A DNA stretch of 64,000 nt from Fragum whitleyi (GCA_948146395.1 OX411549.1:27961272-28025271); one strand, 5' to 3'; positions 32,377 to 52,194 are shown, counted from the stretch's first letter. The notes: generated from the sequence alone by a model not told the origin. A program made the numbers and translations.

Positions 32377-32825
32377 TTCATTATAGTATGAGAAATTATC
32401 CAAATTAGGTAGGTACAGTTTGAATTGCATGCAATTTGAAACAAACACTCTGAGAGCCAAGGTCTGACAGTGAACATTTGTTTGCAAATTCTTAATTCAT
32501 ACTGTTTTTCTAAAACAATCTCTATTGGATAAAATTCAGGTAATATTGAGGGATACCTCAACAATATAATAAAACTTCCATGATAAATGTGGTAATCCTG
32601 GCTTTTCAGTGTCCATTTCAATGAGTAGTCCATCTAGGAATGCTCTAAGAGAAATATTTGATAAACAGATTAGATACAGCAGAGATCTAGTATGCTGTCT
32701 TGTAGAAGATTGATTGGTTGTTCATTCTAGGTTCAGAAAATGTGCCAAAATGGAATAAAATTGTCAGATTGGGGTGGATGTGCAGTCTCAGATCAGGCAT
32801 TTGTTCAAGTTGAAAATTTCGTAAA

Positions 32826-32902
32826 AACGTTTGGAAAATGTAACCCCGCTTTGCATGTGTATTCACATGCAAAGTGGGGTACAATTTCCAAACATTTTCT
32901 AA
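32826..32902. repeat. TTTGCATGTG palindrome repeat
   Basis: Arms AACCCCGCTTTGCATGTG and CACATGCAAAGTGGGGTAC surround a TATT loop; outer arms TTTGGAAAATGT / ACAATTTCCAAA extend the pairing. Related palindromes: about 44060-44150, 49150-49270 and 58690-58800. Confidence 0.65.
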
Positions 32903-33131
32903 ATAATCATTTGAATCCTAAATGCAGGGAATGATAAAAACCTTTTTGCTCTTCCCACACACTCCCTTTTGGTGGTCACATACCAAGTTATAATAAATGT
33001 TTTCTCTTTGACAGCGGCAAGATTGGACTGCGGTAAAGCAGAATGGTCAGATTCAACCTATAGTTCACGCATACGATGAAGGCAGAGGTTGGTACTGGGA
33101 AAATATAATTTGCAGTCTGGGCTTTATCATT

Positions 33132-33371
33132 TGAGCCTGTGCGTGACATTTCCAACAATTTGAAATATTTGTGAGAGGCGAACTTTGAGTAGCGTTGACA
33201 ACCACACCCTGAAGAAATAAAGTTACCTGATAGTCTACAGTTACTTTGAGACGTTATCAATCTGCTAAACAAATAGTTAAGACTCTGGTCAGTCTGTGCG
33301 GATGCACAGGCTGGTCAGAGTTTTTGGTTTGCACATTTTTGAAATTGTTGGAAATCTCAGGCACAGGCTTA
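33132..33371. mobile_element. MITE with GAGCCTGTGCGTGACA ends
   Basis: A 240-bp element with ends TGAGCCTGTGCGTGACATTT and GGAAATCTCAGGCACAGGCT, an inner hairpin ACTCTGGTCAGTCTGTGCGG / GCACAGGCTGGTCAGAG, and 9 identical bases outside each end (TTTATCATT). Other copies, with flanks less clear: about 40396-40625, 44358-44585, 45818-46065, 50329-50573 and 56760-57000; fragments at 53570-53790. Confidence 0.7.
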
Positions 33372-34207
33372 TTTATCATTTTAGCGACAGTATCGTTTCA
33401 CTTACAATATCTCAGGCAGGCGTTGTACAAGTATTCTAGGTTAGATTTTGGGTACACTGTATATACTCATACAATCACAAAAACAGTTTTATCATCTTAT
33501 GCCCTGATGGCTAACTATTCTTATTCATTGAACCTTCTAAAAACTAATGACACTTTTTTGTCTGGAAGTTTAACAACATAGCAATGTTCTCAAAAGTGTT
33601 TTCATTGAGATATAAAAGTAACTTTTTAGCCAATCAGAATCCACAAATTATAATCGGTACAACTAAAATCAAACTAGTCGCTGTTGAGAATAAAAAAAAC
33701 TTGTATTCTTTGGCCTGATCATCCACCACTTGAAATATAAAAAAGTGTTTTTAAGCTACTGCGTGTTGTTTTTGAAAAGGAAGTCTAAAATTTTGCGTGT
33801 AAATGAAAATGATGTCATTGATTAGGGTCTGCTATTGTAAATGACGTTGGTAAAAGGTAAAGTGCTAAATGGTTTTTACTTGCAGTTTGCTTATATAAGA
33901 ATTCTAAGTACAACTGAATTTTTTGTTTTCTTCCTTATTGCATATTATGCACTGAATGACTTCTGCCCCGTATAAACCCTTTTTTGGTGCTCCTGAAGAT
34001 ACAAACTTTTGGACAAGATAGTGGTAAATGAAGAAATTACTTGTTACAAGCAATTTCTTCATTTCCCATTATGTTTTCTGTCTCAACGTATAAAGAATTT
34101 TCAAAATCCATCTACTAAAAAGTCATAAATTTCAACTTCTGTTCGGACCAGTCTAAAAAAAATTGCACATTTGATGTCAGAGTTCAAGAACAAAGATAAA
34201 TTTTAGA

Positions 34208-34430
34208 GGCTGAACATGGAATAAACCAGCTTTGGCAAGAGTTATAGACAAAGATCAGACTACACATATGTGCAGTCTGATCTTAGTCTACACCCCTTTT
34301 AGGCAGAGTTGTTCATGAACTTAATTTTCAAAGAGAAAGATACCCTGCAACTTTGGATTCTAGGGCTTTCAGTACTTTGATATGAGTGCAGTTCTGAAAG
34401 AGGATTTGAATTCAGCATGACAAGGATTTA
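34208..34430. repeat. TGCACA-type MITE
   Basis: GGCTGAACATGG at the left, stem AGATCAGACTACACATATG / GTGCAGTCTGATCTTAGTC, right end TTCAGCATGACAAGGATTTA. A second, more decayed copy follows at about 34597-34850. Confidence 0.6.
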
Positions 34431-34875
34431 TTAAATTAACAAGTCTTATTGAGTTTAAGCCACAAAAGTGCAAGAACCTCCATCCACCCACCCTTTAGAA
34501 AAAAATAAAACTGCTTAACTCAAGGTCACTGTAGTTCAAGGTTTACTGTTAAATTTCAAGGACTTGATATAGATGTCTAGAAGAAAATCCCAACATTTAG
34601 AGCTGAAATTGGAATATTTCTGCATTGGCAGGAGCTATAGACAAACAGTCTGTACATATTTGTAGTCTGATCTGCAGTCTGATCCTTGCTCTTCCTGTTT
34701 TTTACATTTTGAAACTAGAAAAGTTGAACAAAAAATATTTTCAAAATAAATAACAACTCACAATTAAAACATCTATTGCTTAAAGCGCTTCGATTTTGTT
34801 GCAATTTTGCCAAGATTTTTAAATCAACATCACATGGCTTTAAGGTCTGACAAGGCTGTTTACTGAATAGAAAGG

Positions 34876-35108
34876 TACAGTATTTCTCCTAATAAACGCT
34901 TCCGGGAGCTATACATAACATATTTATTTTCTGTTTTAAAAATCATTAAAATTGATGTCTTTTAGGCTCTTTTCACTTTAGTTTTAGATGAAATTTCCTC
35001 TAAATAACCATATACAAGTCTTAAAAAGTTCCTAAAATTCAGGCATTTGAAGTGAGTTTTCTTAGTGCTATTATTTGGGAGGGCGCTATTATTATAGGAA
35101 ATACAGTA
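34876..35108. mobile_element. TA-flanked MITE (CTCCTAATAA family), compact copy
   Basis: Ends TACAGTATTTCTCCTAATAA and TTATAGGAAATACAGTA are inverted repeats with TA at the boundaries. The inside is reduced compared with 4597-4906. Confidence 0.65.
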
Positions 35109-36239
35109 CTTTACTGAAAAGGAAATAATTCTGCATTGAAATGTCAATGACGTCATTGGGTAAAACTTGTAAATTTGATGATGTTGGTACAAAATGAGGG
35201 AAGAATGTAACTCAATTTTGCCATTTGAATTTAAAGGTGCAGGGAAATTTAATTTTTAGTTTATTTATATATTGCTGTAACTTTTTACAAAAAAAAACAA
35301 ACTTTAAATGATTTCATTTTCAAAATAAGTACTGTTTCACAATTACTGCATTGAAGTGTTTATTTCAGCATTTTGATTTCTCTTCAATTTTGCCAAGGTT
35401 TTTATCAGCATGACAAGGGTTAATAAACATTTTTTCTGTTACTTGTGGTCAATTTATGTGGCAATTTTAAGCATTTCACATTTTGTGCCATTTTGGAACA
35501 GGTTAAGTCATACAGTACAGTTAGAAGTGATTTTTGAATGAAATTAAAAGGAAGTAATACAATAAAATGAAACGAATAACTTGATTGTTTTCTAAGTGTC
35601 TTTGAATGATTACGGAGCATTTTTGAATGGTGTGAGCATGTATTGTGAATGAATATCAAATGGAGTGCTGAGCAAGTTACTTAAAATGGTTTTGATTGAG
35701 ATGAGTGTCAATTTCACAATATTACTAACTGTAGTTGATTGCATGATCCTCCTTTAATATCAGGGTTCAGTCCTGAGTGGCTCAGCAGAGAATATCCTTT
35801 CTTTCATTTTGTCTCTTGCCAATGGTTGGATATATACAGTAAGTTACATCATGGAATTGACATTCACCTCAATCAAAACCATTCTAAATCGCTCACTCAG
35901 CGCTCCAATCATTCATTCCAAACACTCACTCAAACCATTCAAAAACGATCGAACCCATTGAAAAATATAGAATTAACAAGTTCATTCAAAATAAATTTTG
36001 ATAGATAAAAATCGCGATTTCACTGACATTTTTCAATTTGTTAGCGCCTCATAGGTTCTTGAAGAAATAAGAAGCTATGTATAAAGCTTGTTTGTATCTT
36101 TTATTAAAGGGAAGTAATCATTATTGCAAATTTTGTTCATCCAGAACAAAATTTTCGATATAGGATTATCTCCCATTAAATTCACTCAAAACTCGCTCCA
36201 CACACTCATTCAGTTTCATTCCAAAATCATTCACTTTGT
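35109..36239. other. Gene-free spacer
   Basis: Contains a right-end remnant ATCAGCATGACAAGGGTTAA (35406-35425) and ATTC/CACTC-rich stretches with complementary phrases (GAATGAATATCAAATGGAG near 35648; ACTCATTCAGTTTCATTCC near 36203) that may be arms of one eroded palindromic element. No exon recognised. Confidence 0.45.
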
Positions 36240-36600
36240 CAATTTCACGATGTTGTCAACTGTACATACTTATTAGTGTTTTGTAGTAAAAAAAATAAAT
36301 AACAAGTTTGGGAGTATTGATAATTATTGAGGCTCTACTGAGACAATTATCAATTGCCACAAAGGAGTTAGAAATTTTTTCATGCAATACACTAAGTATG
36401 TTTTATATTTATCTTATAACCTCTCTGGCCTTGGTTTTGTCGATGTGTCTGACAGAGATGCAAGTTTCTGAAAATAACCGCATTATGTCATTGTTCTAAA
36501 AAATTCCATGCGATGTCAAAAAAAAATCTCATATGGGATGTTTTCACACAGATATGTGTATAGTTGTAAGATAAAATCATTTACTTTGGTTAGCTGATAA
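36240..36600. repeat. Palindromic interspersed repeat, inverted copy
   Basis: Shares TTTGTAGTAAAAAAAATAA, TTATCTTATAACCTCT, TGCAAGTTTCTGAAAATAAC and CACACAGATATGTGTATAG phrases, in inverse order, with 57200-57560. Same family as the truncated copy at 1-205. Confidence 0.55.
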
Positions 36601-36764
36601 GCTCAGGAAGCCAGTCTGCGTTTTTGCACCATTGACTCAAAAGAAATCATTAATTTCCAAAGTTATTGAAAACCATAGTTACACTGTTGCCTATGTTACA
36701 TAAATAGCTAGAAAAATAATTGTTACACATAAAATTTATTAAATGTCCCCTCATTTGTACGCAC

Positions 36765-36955
36765 CAGGGAACACTGTCCCAATTCTTCCAAAACCTTGGC
36801 CGATTACTGGGAAGCTCAGAAAGGATGTAGTGGTTATGTAGTGTTAAACATAGATTGGTGTGAGAAATTCCAGGAATCCATAGTAAGATACCCCAGTGAC
36901 TGCAATAGAATGGAAATTATGTTAACAGTCAGGTTAAACTTCATTGAATCGAGGC
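36765..36955 (+). mobile_element. Degenerate SINE
   Basis: Keeps TTGGCCGATTACTGGGAAGC, AAAGGATGTAGTGGTTATG, GTGAGAAATTCCAGGAATCC and a short tail region of the SINE family seen intact at 48529-48813. Confidence 0.5.
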
Positions 36956-37006
36956 TCTTTTGAGCTGTTATTGAAATTATTAATTTGATTAAGAATCAAT
37001 TGAGGG

Positions 37007-38299
37007 TATTGTTGGGCAATCAGTTTCAAATCACAATTGGTAATTGGTTTTTAGCTCCACTGGCTGAAAGCCACTGGGGCTATTGTCATGGCGTTGTGTC
37101 CGTCGTGCGGTCGTCCGTCCGTCCGTCCGTCCGGTCGTAAACTTTTTCTTTAAAAATCTTCTCCTCAGAAACTACTGGATGAATTTCAACCAAACTTCAC
37201 AGGAATGATCTTTGGGTGACCCTCTTTCAAAGTTGTTCAAGAAATTTTGATCCAATGAAAAACATGGATTTAATGGGCGTGGCAAATTTCCAAATATGTT
37301 AAAAAGTCAGTTTTCTCAGATTCTAATTGATGGATACCAATTAAATTTCACTGGAATGATCCTTGAGTGACCCTTTATCCGTCTACCAAAAATTATTGTG
37401 ATCGGATGAAAAATATGCATTTTATGGGCGGAGGTCATTTCTCTATATGTTATATAGTGGAAACTTTGACAAACAATTTCTCTGAATGTAATTGATGGAT
37501 ATCAACCAAATTTCACTGGAATGATCCTTGAATGACCCTTTATCAGTCTACCAAAAATTATTGTGATTGGATGAAAAATATGTTATTTATGGGCGGAGGT
37601 CATTTCTCTATATGTTATATAGTGGAAACTTTAAAAACCATTTTCTCAGAATGTAATTGATGGATATCAACCAAATTTACTGGAATGATTCTTGAGTGAA
37701 CCTTAATCATGCAGCAGAAAATTAATGTCATTTGATGAAAAATATGTCTTTTATGGGCAGAGGTCATTTGCCTATATGTGATATAGTGGAAACTTTGAAA
37801 TTCTTTCAACATTAGTAGAACTCAAAATATCTTAAAATCTAGGCAAACTTTAGATTTGCTATTTCAAGAATTTCAAGCCTGTGGAGCGACTCAAGCCATT
37901 CATGGCTTTCTAGTTATTTGGAAGAGTAAATCAACTAAGGATTGATTGTTTAATTGTTTTCTTAGAAATTAATAATGCAGCACTCCCAGTATCATCTTTG
38001 GAAGAATAGAATGTGAAAGTTTAGTTAAAACTTATGACCTAAAGACTGTTTCTGCAGATTTTTCTACGAATTTCATGGATCAGCATGAAACAGTTGTAAC
38101 TGCCTATAAACATATAGGCAGTTACAACTGTTTCACTCTGAGCAATCAAACGGATGTCGGTTTCGAAAAACAACATAATTATGATGGCTTTCATTTATGT
38201 GTTAGAAACTGATTGATCGATTAAGAAATTTTTATTATCACAATCAAAAGCCCAAACCAACTGATTATCGATTATAATCGATTAATCTGCCCATCACTA
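37007..38299. mobile_element. hAT-like non-autonomous element, second copy
   Basis: Left end TATTGTTGGGCAATCAG and right end TTAATCTGCCCATCACTA are inverted repeats. ATTGAGGG (8 bp) flanks both sides (36999-37006 and 38300-38307). It hosts the hairpin-headed insertion at 37053-37913 and, to its right, a palindrome at 38080-38155 (AACAGTTGTAACTGCCTATA arms). No transposase. Confidence 0.78.
37053..37913 (+). mobile_element. Hairpin-headed (HINE-like) element inside the hAT-like copy
   Basis: Same ends as 10713-11768 (AGCTCCACTGGCTGAAAGCC; CCATTCATGGCTTTCTAG), TT on both sides (37051-37052 and 37914-37915), a GTCCGTCCGTCCGTCC tract at 37108-37132, and three to four tandem units of about 165 bp. 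The related hAT copy at 41988-42397 lacks the insertion and shows the empty site. Confidence 0.78.
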
Positions 38300-38318
38300 A
38301 TTGAGGGACAAAAGCAAA

Positions 38319-39051
38319 ACTATTGTTAGTGCCTATAAATAGCAGGGTTCCACTCTTACAGTGTCCTGAGATCCCAAGGATCCCAAAATAATAGTGTTTA
38401 TTCTAGGCAGGGGGATTTGGGGATTCCCCCACTTTTTTTCAAAGATTCCCCATATTTTTTGGATTTGTGGGGGAATTTTTACAATAACCAAAGATCATGA
38501 ATTACCACATTTCTCCATTGCTTCTAATTTCGCCCTGAAATCCCCCACATGTTTGAAATCCTAGAATAAACACTGAATTAATGGGAATCCAAAAGAAAAA
38601 ACAAGGGATACCTTCAGAATCACTCTATATTTGTAGATTTTATTATTTATTATTTTATTATAATAGAATAACTGTTCAGTTGATCAGGATCTTTCAATTC
38701 CTGGCAAAGATTCCATATAAACTCCACTTTGTTCCTTACAAATGGATGGCTCAGCTTTAAACAGTCGAACTGCCTATATGTTTATAGGCAGTTTCAACTG
38801 TTTCCCACTGAGCCATCGAAATGTAAGGAATAATTTTGAGTAATAGAACCTTAGCTTGGAAAAATATAAGAATATGTCATTAACCTATGAGTATTCTTTC
38901 TATTTCTTTAAACTGATAATATTGCACTGAAAAAAGAGATCCTTGGTAATCTGGAGGGATCCCTGCCCTTATTAACAAGTAGGGTTTCCTATGGAATCCC
39001 TTTTAAAAACAGTTAGTAGAGATCACTGAATATATAGGCACTTACAATAGT
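38319..39051. mobile_element. TIR element with ACTATTGTAAGTGCCTATA ends
   Basis: The 19-bp ends ACTATTGTTAGTGCCTATA and TATAGGCACTTACAATAGT are inverted repeats with one mismatch. Inside is a palindrome at 38742-38820 (GGCTCAGC...CTGAGCC outer arms, AACTGCCTATA / TATAGGCAGTT inner arms). The ends alone recur as a back-to-back palindrome at about 46937-46996 and a half-copy at 55989-56008. Target duplication not determined. Confidence 0.55.
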
Positions 39052-40079
39052 ATTCCCTTTACCCTTAGAAAAATGGTAAGTCACCATAGGAATTTTTAAT
39101 TAACAGGTATCCTGTTGCTCAGAAATTGACGTCATTTGGTTTTGCACAGATCACATGTTTACTTGTAGAATCATCTTTCATCCTTTCATCACACTGTTAT
39201 ACGATATTGCAAGAACTTTTTTTAGGAAAAGTGTACGGAAATAGAAAATGATAACATGTGTATTAGGTTGATTTTCTTTTTTGGAACACAAATATAAACA
39301 ACTTAATTTATACAATGTTTGTATTGTTAGTAATTCCTGTTTTCTGTTAAGAACTCTTTTTTTTCAACATTGTTTATTTTAGAAGATGATTAAAATTCAA
39401 AATTCAATAACAAATTTTGAGTAGCAGCTTAAAATTTTATCTTGAATTTAGATGAGGAATAACTTAATACTTGTTGGAAATCTTCTTGCATTTGTTTCAA
39501 AGTCATTTTACCCGATGGCCGTTAATTGTTAAGGGTTAAAGTGTAAAAAATGATTTCGACAATGACGTAAAACTTGACCAGCCTTTCAGGAAGCTGTCCA
39601 CTATTTGGAGTTTGAGAGATTGGTACCATAGTACTGCAAGTTTTTTGAAATGATAGAACTACTTAGAATCATTTAGTGCTAACATGTTGTTGAGTTGCTC
39701 TGTTCTTATGATTACTTAAGGCATACTCAGAACTAAATATGATCAAATTGTCTATAGCATTTCAAAGTTTTGGACATTATGGTGCTATAGAATTGAAAAA
39801 GAGAACTATATATATATTTATCTATTTTGCTTGAAAAGCTGTCATGTATATTCAGTTTTTGAGATAGAAAAAAAATATTTCCAAAATTTTAATTTTAAGA
39901 AATATTTTATATATCATGATGTTTTAAGAAACCCGACTGAATGTAAAAAAAAAAAAAAAAAAATTACAAAGTTAAGCAATTCATATAAAGACAACCTGTG
40001 ACTTATTATAAAAGAACCATATTTTAAAGTTTCTATTCAAAATTATAATGATAATAACCAAATAAGAAAAAAAATTAAA
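39052..40079. other. Region upstream of the GLIS2-like gene
   Basis: AT-rich, with a poly-A run at about 39945-39962. It should contain the 5' UTR or further upstream exons, but no CpG-rich promoter, TATA box or exon could be identified. Confidence 0.4.
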
Positions 40080-48377
<8,298 letters not shown>

Positions 48378-48528
48378 AATGATGGATTGGCTTCATACAT
48401 AGAAAATCTTTATCATTGACGGGCCACATGTGTTTTAAGGGACACAGGTTCTGTTCTTTCCTGAAGTTGAGCCCCTAATATCACTATACCTCTATCAATT
48501 TCTTTACCATTTTTAAACAGTGAATATA

Positions 48529-48813
48529 GCCGCGGCAATAGCGCAGTTGGTAGCGCGCCAGACTTCTAATCCAGGGGTCTTTATACGCACGGGTTCGATC
48601 CCCGGCCGCGGCACTTATCCCTTCCGACATTTGTCTTCCACCAATGGGTAGATAATCGTAAACCTATGTGGAATAGCAACTGGAGGCTAGGAAAGGGATG
48701 TGGTGGTAGTGCTGGTGTGAGAAATACCAGGAATCCATCGTTAGGTGCTCAAGTCGTCGCGATATAACTGTAAGATTGTTGAAAGCGACGTAAAACCCCA
48801 ATTCAAATCAAAT
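48529..48813 (+). mobile_element. tRNA-derived SINE, most complete copy
   Basis: The 5' 85 bp (48529-48613) is tRNA-like: paired ends GCCGCGG / CCGCGGC, A-box-like TAGCGCAGTTGGTAGCGCG, an anticodon-stem region GACTTCTAATCC resembling tRNA-Arg(TCT), and B box GGGTTCGATCC. The extra bases CTTTATACGCA before the B box and the mismatched anticodon stem exclude a working tRNA. The body and 3' TTGAAAGCGACGTAAAACCC end in an ATTCAAATCAAA tail. Copies: 5197, 36765, 42598, 47018, 49726, 53283 and 58960. It starts about 150 bp past the GLIS2 stop and may lie in its 3' UTR. Confidence 0.82.
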
Positions 48814-48905
48814 TAAACAGTGAATAGGAACAAAAAGGCAATACCCCTGTTCATGTCTAGAATTTGCTTTATATCATGATGAAGCATAGGTGTATCTAGG
48901 GGCCA

Positions 48906-49321
48906 ACTTATTTCTCGCCCTATCGGGGCCGTTGTTGTTCTTTTTATGCCCCCGATAGGGAGGCATCATAAATTTGACTTGTCCGTCCGTCCGTCTGTCC
49001 GTCCGTCCGTCTGTCCGTCCGTCCGTCTGTCCGTCTGTCCGTCATTCCGTCGAAAAACTTTAACATTGGCCATAACTTCTAAATCAAAGCAGTGTCGGGG
49101 GCATTGTCATCTTACAGTGACAGCTCTTGTTACAGCTTGAATCCAGCCCTGCGTTCAAGATGACAAACCGGTTCCAGTCATATCCCGCTTTATCCGTATA
49201 CTTGCTTGTAAAGTGGGGTATAATTTGAAAACGGTGTGCAACCTTTTTTCAGCCTGAATGTAGGGCGGGTTTCAAGCTGAAAAAACAACAATAACAGGCC
49301 CCAATAGGGCGAGAAGTAAGT
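48906..49321. mobile_element. TIR element with ACTTATTTCTCGCCC ends, hosting a hairpin-headed insertion
   Basis: Left ACTTATTTCTCGCCCTATCG + GGGCCGTTGTTGTT and right AACAACAATAACAGGCCCC + AATAGGGCGAGAAGTAAGT are inverted repeats of about 35 bp. The hairpin-headed element 48946-49129 sits inside the left part. No target duplication was found. Confidence 0.6.
48946..49129 (+). mobile_element. Hairpin-headed (HINE-like) element, ATGCCCC type, short copy
   Basis: ATGCCCCCGATAGGGAGGCAT hairpin parts after TTTTT, a (GTCC)n/(GTCT)n tract at 48981-49043, GGGGGCATTGTCATCTTAC, and the 3' end CAGCTCTTG before TT. Confidence 0.7.
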
Positions 49322-49725
49322 AGTGTAGTTTGGATGTTATAATCATTCATCAACAATATTTTTAAACAGAGGATTATTTCTTATACCCACTTGTGTAAAT
49401 TGCGTAATTGGATTTATGCTCCATGATGAAGTGCCTTAGAAGGTTTTCAGAATTAATTCCAAAAATCATTTTCCTTATTTGGACCTCAAAAAGCATCAAA
49501 TTTGAACATGTATAATTTACATTTTTCCTTATTTCATTCTATCACTTTTTAGAGGAAATTAACAACAACTTCAGGGAAAAAATGCAAAAAAGACAACAAT
49601 TTGATAGATGTTTTGTTTCAGAAAGTAGCTTGATGAATTAAAGCTCTCCCACAAAGTCGAGGGGGTGGAGGGTATATTGGTTTCACCCAATCTGTCAGTC
49701 CATCTATCCATAGACCTTTTCGTTT
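49322..49725. other. Spacer with eroded hairpin-headed element head
   Basis: GTCGAGGGGGTGGAGGGTAT and TCTGTCAGTCCATCTATCC (49656-49710) look like a decayed head and GTCY tract. It is cut by the SINE that follows, and its body seems to continue after the SINE (about 49988-50110). Confidence 0.4.
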
Positions 49726-49987
49726 TTCCAGACCCTATAGCATGTCGGACTGTCAATCTAGAGGTGCAGGGTTCGATCCTGATGGCGACACATTCTTTCC
49801 GACTATTTGTCTCTCACCAATGGGTTGATAATCGTAGACCTATGTGAGATAGTAGCTGGAGGCTAGGAAAGGATGCATTGGTTGTACTGGTGAGAGAAAT
49901 ACCAGGAATCCATTGTTAGGTGCTCCAGCCTCCGCAATATAACTGAAAAATGTTGAAAGCGGCGTTAAACTCCAATCAATCAATCAA
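49726..49987 (+). mobile_element. SINE
   Basis: Degenerate tRNA-like head (GTCGGACTGTCAATCTAG, GGGTTCGATCC) followed by the usual body and GAAAGCGGCGTTAAACTCC with an (ATCA)n tail. Confidence 0.72.
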
Positions 49988-50328
49988 TTTCTAGACCCTA
50001 ACTCAAGAATGAATTGACCCAGTATAATGAAACTTCACAGAATTGTTTCCAATTATGAATACCCAAGGAGGTGCCCAATAGTTTTTGAATCACAAAAGTA
50101 AATGTTTAAGGTCACAAATAAACTTTGACTTTGTTCAAAAACATTTACTTTACTGGGACCAAGCACCGGTGTGTGTATCTGTGTGTGGTGGGGGTATTAG
50201 CCTGCTTTGCAATAGATCTTCAGTTAAGGTAGCCTTGGCTAGACAATTGATCAGTTCTCTAGACATGCATAAGATCAGTGTTGCTCAAAGAAATTCAACA
50301 ACAGATTCTTTTCTCTATTTGAACAAAA

Positions 50329-50573
50329 TGAGCCTGTGTGTGACATTTCCAACAATTTAAGCCTGTGTGTGGGGTGAAAACATTTAGCAGCGTAGACAGT
50401 CACCTAATTTAATTGCTATTTACCTGATGGTGTACGAGTACTTTCATACCTTATCTAGCTAATTAACGCATAGCGAACACTCTGGTCAGACTGTGCGGAT
50501 GCACAGGCTGGTCAGAGTTTTTGCTTTGTACATATATAAAATTGTTGGAAATCTCACGCACAGGCTCAAATTA
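50329..50573. mobile_element. MITE (GAGCCTGTGCGTGACA family)
   Basis: TGAGCCTGTGTGTGACATTT and GAAATCTCACGCACAGGCTC ends, GGTCAGACTGTGCGGATGCA / CAGGCTGGTCAGAG inside. Confidence 0.72.
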
Positions 50574-50889
50574 CTGTATGTTTAAATTAATTTTTGAATG
50601 CTTAAGTGACTGAACTACCATGATAAAATGTTTTTTCGAGATTTCGCAACTTCATTTGGAGAGTGATTCTACCCTTGTGTAAGGATTAGGATAAGGATAT
50701 TTCTGATGGCTATTTGTTATAAAACACACGAATAGTTATTTGTAATAATTGATTTCTTAGTTCTATAGCTTTATTATTTTGATGAGTTAATATTTGTACA
50801 ATTTAAAGCAATTCTGTGATAAAAATTTCAAAGAATGTTTGATTTTAATATTTTCCAAAGGAAAGCATATCCATTTATTGGCCTTACAC

Positions 50890-51560
50890 AATATGCAATA
50901 TCATTTGGAAAAAAAAAAGAAAAATTGATAATTAAAGTGAATCAAAATATTGTCACCTCTAATAATTGACAATATTTATTGGCAATATAATTGTGTCTTT
51001 TGATCTTAAAGATTTAGCAATGAATATTATATTGATTCAATTATATTGTCAAAAATATTGATTATCTTATGGGCCCCTTTCAGGGATCGACACTTACCTT
51101 TAATGCTACCAGCCTGAAGGACCTGTTATCCTTAAATCTTATATTCAATATCATTTGGGAAAAACAATAATTGATAATAATATTAAAAGTGAATCAAAAT
51201 ATTGTCACCTCTAATAATTGACAATATAAATGTGTCCATTTGATCTTAAAGATTGAGCAATAAATATTGTATTGATTCAATTATGTTGTCAAAAATTTAT
51301 TATTTTATGGGCCCCTTTCAGGGGTGGACACTTACTTTTAATGCTACTAGCCTGAACTGGGCCTGTTAGCTATAGGTAAATATTGACAATATAATTGTGT
51401 CCATTTGATCTTAAAGATTGAGCAATAAAAATTATATTGATTCAATTATATTGTCAAAAATATTGATTATTTTATGGGCCCCTTTCAGGGTCGACACTTA
51501 CTTTTAATGCTACCAGCCTGAAGGGCCTGTTGGCCTTAAATCTGACAGGTCCTCCCTGAA
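50890..51560. repeat. Three tandem units of an AT-rich repeat
   Basis: The phrase TATGGGCCCCTTTCAGG recurs at about 51069, 51307 and 51474, preceded each time by TTATATTGTCAAAAAT-like sequence and followed by CGACACTTAC and ATGCTACCAGCCTGAA variants. The first two units are about 238 bp; the third is shortened to about 167 bp. Non-coding. Confidence 0.75.
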
Positions 51561-52069
51561 GGTAACAGGTCCTCCATTTAACAACACATGGACTAATTAT
51601 TTAGCAATTAAAGGAACAAATTGTATGGAAAACAGTTTGGTAAAAGAAGAAATTGCTTATGACAAGCAATTTCTTCTTTTCCCACAATATTTTTATAGAG
51701 TAAGGAAAAAAGAAATTGTATGGAAATGGATTTTTTTTTTCAAAACTGGATCTTCTAGGAATATTATGGTCATTAACTCCAGGAGCAAAGGAGTCCTGCT
51801 CCATGGTAGCTTCTACCAGTCCTCCCTAAAATCCACAGACCTTGGGCCTGAGGACTGGTGTAAGTGTCAATCCCTGCCTGTAACTCTTACGCTTAATAAA
51901 TTTATTTGAAAAATTGGATAAAAAACTGGATGTATAACTAGAAAAAGGTTTTGTGACTTGTGATTACAATACATTGGTATGTAATCGACGAGTCACAAAA
52001 GCAAATTCTACTTATACTAGGTCGAGTCAGTACACTGTATTCATTTAGAAAATGTGATTTTGAATTTTA
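51561..52069. other. Spacer downstream of the HSPA12-like gene
   Basis: Contains the isolated hairpin core AAGAAATTGCTT/AAGCAATTTCTT (about 51646-51679) and a minus-strand AATAAA (51900-51905), about 290 bp past the HSPA12 stop, which could serve as its poly-A signal. TTTGTGACTTGTGATTACAA and its partner (about 51951-52005) form a loose inverted pair. Confidence 0.45.
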
Positions 52070-52194
52070 TCTGGATTTAAAAGGAAACATAGGTGGTATA
52101 GACTATGATCAGACTGCACATTCTATGTGAAGGCCGATCTTTGTCTTTTTCTACTGTCAAAGTAGGCACATTCTGTGTCAGCAAGACATAAGGG
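52070..52194. repeat. TGCACA-type MITE abutting the HSPA12 stop codon
   Basis: Stem ATGATCAGACTGCACATTC / GAAGGCCGATCTTTGTC, then CTACTGTCAAAGTAGGCAC and the end GTCAGCAAGACATAAGGG directly before TTAA at 52195-52198. The stop codon of the minus-strand gene is inside that TTAA. Confidence 0.7.

Noticed and set aside
48529..48613. Functional tRNA-Arg(TCT) gene
   Set aside because: Anticodon stem is mismatched, about ten extra bases precede the B box, and the sequence runs straight into the repeated SINE body.
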